From Azadirachta indica (taxonomy: Eukaryota; Streptophyta; Magnoliopsida; Sapindales; Meliaceae): 64,000 nucleotides of DNA. The notes under the pieces were generated by a model. It saw nothing but the letters and a program-made list of their open reading frames with translations, was not told where the DNA came from and did no database searches. Positions 13,166 to 23,448 of this stretch are shown here, piece by piece. Location of the stretch: contig CM040440.1 in assembly GCA_022749755.1 (NCBI GenBank), forward strand, positions 13,317,269-13,381,268. Direction: 5' to 3'. Each line of letters starts with the position of its first letter. Positions within the stretch are counted from its first letter, which is position 1. Position numbers and translations under genes: made by a program.

Positions 13166-14318
13166 GTAGACAAAAACATGTGTATATGAAAATAATATAG
13201 ATAATGTATATATATTTGATGAGGCACAGAGCCTCAATGTATACTAATGATGGAGGTATGAAGCTATTAACAATATTCATAAATTTGATTATGTGAGGTT
13301 TATGAAAAGGTCATAAGTGAAAAGTATAGGCATTTAGCAAGATTCATCCTAGACTCCTACGAAGGTTTGGCGAGATTTTATCAACAAAATATCCATATAT
13401 TTAGTTGTGAACTCACTCTTATATCAAACATAATAGCTTAGGCTCAAAATTAAGTAAATGCATGAGATCAATACAATAGAATAGACATTAGATCAATGTA
13501 ATAGAATACTAATATATTACAAAACATCTACACATTAAGTCATAAATTTGCTCTTATATCAAAAGTAATAGATCAAACCTAAAACTAAATAAATATTATC
13601 ACAATAGAATAATTACATATCTCATGCTTTAATACCAAATATAATAGGTTGGACTCAAAATTAATATGGGTTGACGAGCTTACTTTAATATCAAATATAA
13701 CAATGTAAGTTCAAGATCAAATAAATTTGGACATGTAATTTATCATAGTTTTATTTTTAATTTTACAATTCAAATTCAAAATATACTTATTCAGTTAAGA
13801 GAATTTAAATATTATAATTTAACTCAATCACTTATTTGCTAACTACATGTAATGTAATTATGATTGATGAATTATTGTACATGATTGAAATGAATTTTAA
13901 AGATACAAACAATGAATTTAGCTGTGGATGATTGATGGTGATTTAATATTAATTTTTAATTATAAATCAAAATAATTTTTAATAAAAAGTACAAAGAGTA
14001 TGACGATTACAACTTCTTCAAAATTATCTTTTGTCAATAATTTAAATTATACTTTTTATTTGTAATTTTATCATATTAAACAATATTTTAAATTATATAA
14101 ACTTTTAGGCTACGACGACGTGTATACGATTATCAACCCGCTAGATCTTTAATGCATTCCTAAATAAGAAGTCTAAAATTTCAAATAGCCCCCTTTCCTT
14201 TCTTTTATTTATATTTTGAGCGAATATTTATAAAATATTAATTATTTTCAAAATAGCAGAGAAAAAGGAAGTGAAAGGGTTTTGGTACATCCATTCCTGC
14301 GTTTGGAGAGAAAAAGAA

Positions 14319-16986
14319 ATGGGGAAGGAGGCAGAGTTATGGGATGACTCAGCCCTTGTCAAAGCTTTCGACGAAGCCATGTCCAGTTACAAGGTACTCT
14401 TTCGTCTCCCTTTTATTCATATTCATACTCAGGCTTGGAGTGAAAGCGAATCGTTTAATCTTAATTCTATTTTCTGTTATTGCTATATTTGAGATTATAT
14501 TGTTGTATAAAATGATGATTTGGGTTTGTAGATAAACTTGTTGTTACTTCTGTTGTTCAGAAACTGCACAGCAAATTAAGAATCATTGATAATTCCATGG
14601 AGGAAGAGAAAGTCATTGGCAGTGGTGAAGTAAATGGCTCTGCTTGCGATAATGATATTTGTGAGCCTGAGAGGTTTGCGTTTTTAATTTCTTTGAAGCT
14701 GTATATGATTTATTTGCTATAAAGATGATGCTTGAATTGTTATTCTGGAGATTCTGATATTGAATGTTGAGTAGCAGACAGTGAGAGGCACAGGTAGGGC
14801 TTTGTTTCAATTGTTGATTTGGGTTTTGGGCAGTGGATTAATCGGAACATAAGTTCTGAAATAGTAACCCGCTGTATTGCAGTTGTGCTCTTATGTTTTT
14901 TGGTTATTGAATTATAATTTTCCACTTTAATTTTTGAATGAAAGTTTGTTTGTGCTGCTTGGGGTTAGGGAGGCAGAAGATACCAACATTGTTGAATTGA
15001 GTACCAAAAATGAAATGAGAGAGGCTAAAAACCCCACTTCTGTTAAAGAGGATCTTGGTGTAGATTCACATGTGGCTGAACCCTACATTGATTCTTCAAA
15101 TGTTATGGCTATGCAAGAAGCAGTTAAAAGCTATTCATATTCACAAGGTGCTGAAGATTATAATCAGTTACTTAGCCAGTACTATGAGCTTGAAGATAAG
15201 AAGCAACAGATTTTGCAGCAGCTTCATCAGTTTAGTAGTTTGAATTATCAATTTTCTGGTGAAGGTTGCACTTCTGGTGCTCAGTGGGGTGCCTCTACTA
15301 CTTCTCAGGAACATCCAGTCTCTGCAAGTGAAGCATCTCATCCTACTGTTGTCTGTTCATGTTGCCCATATGGTTGTCAATTTTTGGTCACTCCATGCAC
15401 AGCTTATCCTAATTGTTCTGTGGATGGTACATGCACTGGCAAAACTTGTACTGATACTAATGCAGCCACGACTTCTCAAAAGCCACCTTCTCTTGTCAAT
15501 GCGAACATTGTCAAAACAGCAATGGGAGCTGTGGAAAAAGCAATGTCTTCCATTAAGACAAAAGCTTCTGCTAATCCTGATATAAATGAAGGTAAGTTTG
15601 GTTTGCAGATGAATGCAGTGGAGTGTTTGAGAGTCCTCTCGGCCCAATATAAAAAAGAAAAAAATTCTAGATTTGTATTTGCTAGGAGCAGGAAATTATT
15701 TGCTGGGAACTGGCTAGGAGTTAAATCTTTTATCCAACATAGTATCAGCTAGATCTCTGTCCCGATAAAAATTGACCAGTTAGGATGACCCTAATCTCTT
15801 CATTTAGTTCTTGGATTGTCTAAATGCTGTTTATACATTTAAATTCAACATTTATTAGTGAGGCTGCTAATACGATCTTGTTATCTGTGTGTGTGCTAAC
15901 ATTGGGATTATGATAATCTCTGCCTACAACACACTGCATCTTTTTCTTACGACATTTTTGCTGAAACTTTTTGTTGTTCTGGTTCAATATTTCTGCATAT
16001 ATCTCAAGTGTCCAATAGGGACAGATATATTACTGTCTTACTGTATTATGTTCTCGTGGATTGTAAATGCAGACAAAAAGAAAGAGAATGAAGAAGAAAT
16101 AGCTCAAAGTGTTAGCGCTGAAACAGATCTCACTGTTGTTCTAAACGCTTGGTACTCTGCAGGCTTCTACACTGGCAAGTAAGTAATAGTTCATGTTATT
16201 TTAATTCACATTTATTGCTTTCTTTAAATGATTATTGTTGATGCCCATCTACTTATTAACAGAATGGTTGAACAGTGAAACCTCTGTTAATATTTGAATC
16301 TAGCTTACAAATTCTTGTCCTAAGTGGAGGCTTTTGGGGATACTGTGTACATGAAATTGCCATGATAAGCCAAATTATACAATACCTGATATAATATTCT
16401 TTCAATTTGGAGGATTTTTCCTAGTGTGATACATCTGCAATTCCATCTAGTCTAAGGTATTCCGTATCTGTATCACTGCATCTGCTCTTTGTTCTACTAG
16501 TCTTCTACATAAAGGGGTAAAAGCCATCCATAACTCTTATATTTATAAATTACTTGTAGGAATGGAAAAAATATGTATACTCAATAATAAAAAGACAAAG
16601 GCACTTTAACCGGATTTTGTCTAGTTAGATGATGAATTTCTTGCTCTGTTTGATTTTGGTTGGTGCTGGACCTAGTCCTTCTTATAATTTAAGATGTGAC
16701 ATTATAATCTTTCTAGTTCACAACTGATAATTAGGCCTTGTGGACCATCCCTTGTCTCCTGGTAGCTTCCTTCATCTTAATCATCTTAAATATTTTATTC
16801 AATCTTTCTCTTTAAAGTCATTATCTTGTACCTCCTTCTGGCTATATAATTTTGATGCTAATGATTGTAACTTAATAGTCCCCTATCAAGTTATTATATA
16901 AAATGGAACTTTCTTGAGTCACAAAAACTTGGTATTCTGACAGGTATCTGACTGAGCAGTCTATGGGAAAGAACCATCGTGGCTAG
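14319..16986 (+). CDS. SMN (survival of motor neuron) homologue, Tudor-less plant form
   Basis: The exons 14319-14393, 14561-14673, 14969-15591, 16073-16178 and 16944-16986 join in frame through GT-AG introns to give 319 residues. The N-terminus (WDDSALVKAFDEAMSSYKKL, about residues 8-27) matches the Gemin2-binding helix of SMN (WDDTALIKAYDKAV type). The C-terminus (VVLNAWYSAGFYTGKYL, about 292-308) is the YG-box used for self-oligomerisation. SMN acts in cytoplasmic assembly of Sm rings on spliceosomal snRNAs. Between the ends there is a Gln-rich, coil-like stretch (about 130-150), a cluster of 8 Cys at residues 192-223, and a Lys/Ala-rich segment. I see no Tudor domain. The ATG is the one in frame with the conserved N-terminus. 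The gene is divergent from RCD1 and convergent with the next gene. Confidence 0.9.
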
Positions 16987-17915
16987 GCTTTTTCCCGTGA
17001 TACATCCGGAGGCAAAAGTGATTTGATCACAAATTTTGATCCACTAAAGTATATGTTTCTTTATGGAGCTTATGTCCAAATCCAGTGAGTTGTCCTCATT
17101 GGAAAGTCTAAAGGCAGTAGAACAACTGATTTCTTGTGATATTCTGCTGATTAAATATAGATAACAGAAAGGGCTTGATTGAGGAACACAGATGAAAAAT
17201 CTTGCAACGTTGTAGCCCATGCTCTTGCTATAGCTTTATAACATTATGATACTATTGTTTGGTTGAAGTATTCAATAGCAGAAATAGCCAGTCTCTTGCA
17301 ATTCGTGATTTCAGTAATGAATCTAGCTAATAAAAATGTTGCATATAAGCAAACAGACTTTGGTTGTACTTGGTGCACAACCATGAAGAGCAACTGAGTT
17401 TCATTTTACAATAATATTAACTATACAACCTCTTATACAAACTGACATAATAAAGGTTTATTCTCGTTATTCTCTTATACAAACTAACATAATAATGTTA
17501 TATTCTTGTTATTATCATTAGTTTGTGTGCAATGAGTTTATATTTTGCTATTACTATTTGACCATACTACTGGGTATGAGCTTATAATACATAAAAAAAG
17601 GTTTATTAAATGGTACACAATGACCTAATAAATTGCTTTCTTGTTAAATGAAGAAGAGAATTTTTTGCCAAATTAGTATTATAATCAATTATCTTTACCC
17701 AAAAGAAAATTATGCGCACCAAATGCTGAATTACAAGATGCCATTCTAACTCATTTCATGAGTACAAGACTGTTTAACCAAATAGAAACACTATACAATG
17801 GCATTGTATAAGGGGTTGCAACCATGTAGCAATTGCAGCCCAACCTGCCTTTATATTCTCACTACAAATGTTTTGAGTATATGATGGTGATTTATTGCTG
17901 CCACAGAAATGAAAT
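16987..17915. other. Intergenic 3' ends of convergent SMN and SDR genes
   Basis: This stretch holds the 3' untranslated regions of both genes. It contains an imperfect tandem duplication of about 41 bp (copies starting near 17432 and 17473, sharing CTTATACAAACT-ACATAATAA). No coding sequence is seen. Confidence 0.7.
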
Positions 17916-20900
17916 TCATACTTTCACCTTTGCGGCGGCTTCTTTGATTTGTTCGATTGTGAAAATGCCGAAGAAGTCATCATCTGTCACAGCATTTATG
18001 ACTGCAAGTGCAACATCATCAACACTAACCGGTGGAGCCAAGAGCACATCAGATGCTGGAAGAGATCTTAGCGGTTTTATAAAGTTTTCTACAGCACGAA
18101 GAATTCTCTCTGCTGGTTCTCCAATCAAATCCAGAGGAATTTCGAAACCATCCACCTTCCTTTTACCATATATGAAAGCGGGTCGTAAAACAACACCTGA
18201 GCAAGTCAGTAAGTGTGGTAAAAACAGTGAATAGGAGATCAAAAGAAGAGAAAGATAGAGAGGGGACTGGCGAATGATGGAGATTGATCCTGGTCATTCA
18301 CCCAATTCTATAACAGTTCAAGACACGACGCTGTAATGCATATAGGCTGTGCATTAAGCAAAAGATCAGATTCCATTCCAAGGCCTCCAAAATCAATCTT
18401 AGTCTGATATAACCATGGTCCTTTTGGGATTTTTGTTTCTGTAGGCTAGTTATTACTATATAACATTAATGTAAAGTGTAATTTCATGAAAACAGTGTTA
18501 ATGAGAAACATCGACAACTCAAGCTTTTAATGCAACATCACCATTCAGCCTTTGATTTAATAGTTAATGAATACTATAGAATGACTTCTCCATACATACT
18601 ACATTATGGGTACGTTTGGGATTTAGGTGTTATGGCTATACAATTTTAGCTGCTGTGAGATAAAGCTTTACATGTCAAATATTAGGAAGAAAAATTATGT
18701 AGGTCCCACAAAAAGTTAGTGTTACTAAACACTTTTTTTAAATTTTTATACGAAGTGGTAGACAACAATACCAAACATACCCTACAACTAACCATGAGTA
18801 TGAGTTAAAGTATTTGCCAAAAAATCTTAAGTGTGAAACCTACTTTGACTGCATTTCAGCAAAGACAAAACCTGAGGTTGCACCATTATACATGGCATGC
18901 ATTGAGTAATCCAAAACATAACCAGAAATCAAAATGGGCATATTCCAAATTACCAGAGTTTGGATATTTGGAAAGAACCTCTGATTCAGCTTTCCTCTTT
19001 CCCGTAAAATATCCTGATGTAAGTAAAAATGATGGCAAATTGTAGTCATGCACAGAGATCAAGATGAATTTGGGAATTCCTGCAACAAAAAAGAATAATA
19101 TATAAGTGGATATGTCAGATGTCTCAGGACCAAAACTTTTGATATCAAGATAGTGCACGTAAACATGAAAACTTAAAAAAGAGATTATATGCATAAATGT
19201 GGAATTGATAATTTTTTACTATTAAGCAGTTAATTAGAAGAATGAAGAAAACTGCAGCCGTTGCATAAACTGCATCCTCTCCTACAATATAGTTACAAAT
19301 TCAACCACTGGTGGACAGAAATAGTAAAATTCACCCGACATTACTTTCCAAATATGCAATCTTCATAGAAGTCTAACTTTCCAATTCTTTGGCCACAAAG
19401 CAATCTTTGCTTGCTTAGCTCAGCCAACCCCCCCTTACCGATAAAACACAGTCGCATATGCCATAATCTTGTGACGTCAGATTCTGACATTGATGATGCT
19501 ACAGCAGCAACTGTAATTGTGCTTCCTATAAATTTCATCAAAATTAGAGCACCTTTTGAAACTTGAATATCTCTACTTTCAGCTATGAAGGTACAACCAC
19601 CAAGATCTAGGGTACCCAAGGAAAACAAGTTCTTCTTCAATTGTGAAATGTACACCCTAGAGTCAAAAACCCACTTATCACTTTAGTTCTCCTACATTGG
19701 CTGCTAAAATGGGAAATATACAGTTTAATAAAAAAACAGGTCACTCCAACCAATAGGCTAATATTTTGTGCTGGACACCTGGATCCCAGGCCTCAACTTG
19801 AATAAAAAATTAGCAACCTAGTCGTTCACAGCAATCATGCATTGCTCATTTTAAAAGTAAGTCATCTTGTAATGGTTGAAATAAATATAAGATTTTGTGG
19901 AGGGCCAGGAGCCTAAAGTTTTCTACAAACTAACTGCATAGGTCCTTCCAAGTAGGGATTTCTGAAAAGACCAATAACCGGAACTCAAATATTGAGTTTC
20001 ATAGAAAAGCCTGTTTCATTGCAAAAATTATAACTCCAAAACGAGTGAAAAAATAATAATCCATATTCAAATTACAGTCATATGATTATTCACAGTCCCT
20101 TACCATACTCCTTTGCAGCACCAACAGCCACAACATTAGCCTCACCATTAATTCTTAACATTTGTTCCTCACTACCAAAACCTCCAAGGGTTGAAACCAC
20201 TGCAGTGGCCCCAAGAAGTACTTCATCCCAGTTTGCATAAAAAACATCTCCTATAGAATATTACAGTAATTCAACAATCAGCATCCACTCAATAACTGTG
20301 CAATGTGAATTGAAGATGAAAAAAAGACAAGACCAATATGTCATGAATTAAATAACACATGAAGCATAAAAAGAACATATGCCAACAAAGTTCAAAGGCT
20401 TATAAGGTTTGTAGATGCCGTTGAATATTCTTGGTCATCCATCATTTCTTCAAATACAATATCACAGTTTTTCTTTGATATGCTATACATAAATGGAATA
20501 TTTTGAACAGTAATCATAATAAAAGTGGGTCAAATTCATATTGCACTATGAAACTGAAACTGAAACTCGTTATATTGCCTTGCAATTATTCCAAAAAATG
20601 ACAGTGTAATTAAAGGAAGGAACATGCCTGATATCCAAGTAACTTGATCTACCCAAGAATCTGAATAAGTAGGACGTCCTGACCTGAGACATGATGAAAG
20701 TTTCAGATTTCAACAGGCAAATGATAAAGAAAAAGGTGAAAATTCAATAGTAACTGTAACGGTTTTCTTGACCACAGTTATTCCAATAATTATAGACGAG
20801 GCAACAACCAAACAGAAAATTAAAAAAAAAAAAGAAAGGAAATGATAAAAGGCATAAAAACTCATGTGAATTTGATTGAAAATTTGTTGCACCTGCTTAG

Positions 20901-22415
20901 GCTTATGACCTCTATGCCCTTGGATACTGCAGCCTTGCATATTGCAGAACCAACAAAACCGCTGCCTCCCAAGACCACAACCTACTAAGAAACACTTGTT
21001 GATGAGAAATTTATGTTCTAGATGTAGCCTTTATTGATGATCTCAAATGAAAAGAGCACTGAGATAAGTGATGCCAGTTCCTACCCTCTCAGACTTAACA
21101 TCTGCAACAACATCTATTGGAGCAGATCTAGAGTCATCCACTACACCAGCTTCTGCATAGCTGCATTTGACACCAAACCTGCACAACCTAAAATCAGATT
21201 GAAAAAGCACATAACATGATTAGGTTCAGTCTTAAACCACAACAGAAAGAAAAAGAAAATAGTTTTAAGTGTGAAAATTATCTGACTTTTTCCCATCAGC
21301 TTATGCTTTTCAGCTCAACAGTTATTCAACATTGTACAAGGCCTATTAAACTGAGAGGTTTTATGTTTGAATCCTGAAATATAATCCATTCTATTACAGA
21401 ACCAATAAAAACAAGCTAGTTTTATTTTTGTTTGGACCCATGTACATGTTTGAGCATGTATATAGATCCATATGATAAAGTCCCATGAACTAAAATTTGT
21501 ACATTAATGTAAAAGGACAACTAAAATATACAAAAACTTCTCTATCAGTTAAACTTCTGTCTTCAATAGCTTTTCAGCAAATAGCAACAGACCAAACTCC
21601 ATCTTTTCAAGAGGCTTCACTATACCAACCATTGAGAACATATAATTCAACTCTAAAATAATTTTGAAAAATAATCACTATCAAGGTTTCTCATACTGCC
21701 ATTCAAAGGAAGGTAATTCATGATTGAGAATCAGAACTGGGTGTCCCTCCACTGATCGTAGCTTTCTTCTATGCATTGCCTTGATAAAATGTTAGTTTGT
21801 TCGAATCAAATTTCGCATCATGGATATTTATTCCCAGTGTTCCAAAGCCTGTTTCTCCTCAATTATTCTTTGGATTCATTAAAGCTTGGGATTAGAAATG
21901 CACCTATACTCAAACTCACTTAAGCCCTCTATAACTCTATTATATACTTGTTTATTTTGTGAATTATACAGTATATAATTTCCAATAAGGATTCAATCAG
22001 TTAAAATGAAAACGCTTTTCCTGCTTTCTGAAACATAAATTTTGAGGACACAAGGGAAAAGTGAAAATAACTACTTTCAAAATCAAAAACAACAGATTTA
22101 TGGATGAACAAAAAGTTTCAAAAGCACCAATCATGACCATATACAGCAAATTTCATTAGAAAAGAAAAAATCAAACATTACAACAAGTCTTGAAAAATTC
22201 AAACTTGAAATCGAATAAAATGCAACCAGAAGCAACATAAAATACATAAAATCCGATTAATTTTTTATTTCAAACAAAAAATTTATCAACAAAACGATCG
22301 AGAGAAGAAAGACTAACCGGTTCTGAAGATGAGAGACGGACCGAGTACGAAAGCAAGGTCTGCTGAGCGAGTTGGGAAGCGGGGAAAAGGAGGAGAAGGA
22401 CAGAAACGACGTCAT
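17916..22415 (-). CDS. Chloroplast atypical SDR, NAD(P)-binding Rossmann protein (At1g32220-like)
   Basis: The exons, high to low, are 22415-22318, 21178-21085, 20981-20893, 20683-20628, 20250-20104, 19079-18954 and 18196-17916. They join in frame to give 296 residues, the length I recall for the Arabidopsis protein. The first 30-40 residues are rich in Ser, Leu and Phe with few acids, like a chloroplast transit peptide. The Rossmann fold begins VVVLGGSGFVGSAIC (65 onward, GGxGFxG). A YFTGK (185-189) supplies the YxxxK pair of SDR enzymes. The C-terminal half (VVLRPAFIYGKRKVDG, SLPASDVLLAPPVSVDD, DDFFGIFTIEQIKEAA) is typical of this NDUFA9-like group, which is reported in plastoglobules. The substrate is unknown. 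The intron after 20628 has a GC donor. Other introns carry a MITE and a Copia fragment. Confidence 0.92.
18608..18782. mobile_element. MITE of 175 bp in SDR intron 6
   Basis: Terminal inverted repeats GGGTACGTTTGG and CCAAACATACCC (one mismatch when one is reversed) bound 175 bp of AT-rich, non-coding DNA. It lies between the last two exons. Flanks TACATTAT and TACAACTA share only their first four bases, so the target duplication, and with it the superfamily (hAT or PIF-like), stays open. Confidence 0.7.
19341..19760 (-). mobile_element. Copia pol fragment (GAG-pre-integrase) in SDR intron 5
   Basis: A 104-codon open stretch (19655-19341) reads YISQLKKNLFSLGTLDLGGC, then VTRLWHMRL, ELSKQRLLCGQRIGKLDFYE and CIFGK. 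This is the GAG-pre-integrase region of Ty1/Copia polyproteins, with the His and Cys residues of the HHCC-type start. In-frame traces (KWVFDSR) continue just upstream to about 19.7 kb. There is no protease, reverse transcriptase or LTR around it. It is a truncated remnant in the same direction as the host gene and is spliced out with the intron. Confidence 0.85.
20626..20627 (-). other. GC splice donor of SDR intron 4
   Basis: The exon ends ATATCAG and the intron begins GCATGT. The next exon starts after TTCTATAG at 20250, restoring the codons for WISGDVFYANWDE. No GT near this position keeps the frame, so this is a GC-AG intron, a known minority class in plants. Confidence 0.85.
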
Positions 22416-22522
22416 TTTGCTGTATTCGTTTAGCAATTAGCAACTGAGCTTCTTCTAAAGGCCCAGGCAGAGAAAATTTATCGTCCGAAACGAAACGATG
22501 AAAACTGAAGCGGTACAAGTGT

Positions 22523-22563
22523 CGTGGGCAGTGCCAGTGGGCTGTGGCACTGCCGTACCCACG
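22523..22563. promoter_or_regulatory. GC-rich inverted repeat upstream of the SDR start
   Basis: GGCAGTGCCA (22527-22536) and TGGCACTGCC (22545-22554) form a perfect 10-bp stem with an 8-base loop. In an alternative pairing, CGTGGGCAGTGCCA pairs with TGGCACTG plus CCCACG around a 5-base bulge. It lies about 110-150 bases before the start codon, in the likely promoter or leader. Its function is unknown. Confidence 0.6.
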
Positions 22564-23273
22564 TTTCAGACAAGGCGCTAAATGTTCGTCGCATGCATTT
22601 CTGGGGCCCTCCCTTGTCCGAAAACTCTAAAATTGAATTTCAATTTTTTCATTTTATTTTGATTCTTCGAAATAAATAGGAAAAATTGAATGGGAGTGCA
22701 CCCTCTATTTTTTGTGTGCGGAAAATTTTCTTTTATAATCACTATTTATACCTTAAATTCAAAATTAATTATTATATAAAATTATATTAACAAAAGACTA
22801 CTATAATAAATTTTAAATAAAAATATTCTTATTGTCAACTTTCCGTAAATAAGTTTCTTATTCTTTCAAGCACAAAGAAAAAGTTTTCTCGTATTCGAAA
22901 ATATATTTTTTAATATAAAGAAAAATAAACTTTCTAAATTACTAGAAAGTGATCATTTTTTAATAATATTTTTATAAAATTGTTTATAAAAATAATTTTG
23001 TTCAAAAAATTTTTAGCTAGTCATTTCTTAATATGATTATGAATAATTGTCATTTTTAAATTTGAAGTGTAAATAGTGGTTATAAATAGAAAATTTTCTT
23101 TTCCTTTCTATTTCTATTTTTAATTTTTTACATTTTTTTACTTTTATTAAGTTCAAAAGATAAATTTATTCTTTAATTAACAAAATGTATGTATACCCAA
23201 GACAAATACGATATTGAAATATATTATTTTATAATAAATTAATATTTATATAAGAGGATAGAACAACAATTCC

Positions 23274-23448
23274 ATAAAATTACACATTTTTTTTATATTA
23301 TTTGTTGATCATTGAATTTAAACATTTTAACGGTTGAAATTAAATGTAATATATATATTAATTAATATATATGTTAAATTTAATCTTAACCATTGAAGGT
23401 ACTTAAATCTAATGGTACATAACATGGTATAAGAATATGTATAATTCT
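23274..23448. mobile_element. Palindromic MITE, family copy 1
   Basis: The two halves are inverted copies of each other around TATTAATTAATA. For example, ATCATTGAATTTAAACAT on the left corresponds to the reverse of ATGGTACTTAAATCTAATGGT-like sequence on the right. AACGGTTGAAATTAAATGTA matches the reverse of TTAAATTTAATCTTAACCAT. It is non-coding. A related copy lies in a GPAT intron at 41380-41610. Confidence 0.65.

Larger units (their letters stand above)
8452..14318. other. Intergenic region between divergent RCD1 and SMN genes
   Basis: This stretch of about 5.9 kb is mostly strongly AT-rich. I see no ORF with recognisable protein similarity. Contents: RCD1 upstream DNA to about 8.7 kb; AT-rich filler with short tandem copies of TTTATAATAAAAG near 10247; a duplicated GGCGGTGCCT motif at 12.03 kb; a purine-rich stretch at 12.12-12.26 kb; TG/TATG-rich simple sequence at 13.1 kb; and the SMN promoter just before 14319. 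The 12.3-13.3 kb part reads like decayed repeat sequence, but I cannot assign it to a family. Confidence 0.6.

Noticed and set aside
15259..15647. ORFs on both strands inside the SMN exon
   Set aside because: They are shadows of the conserved SMN frame.
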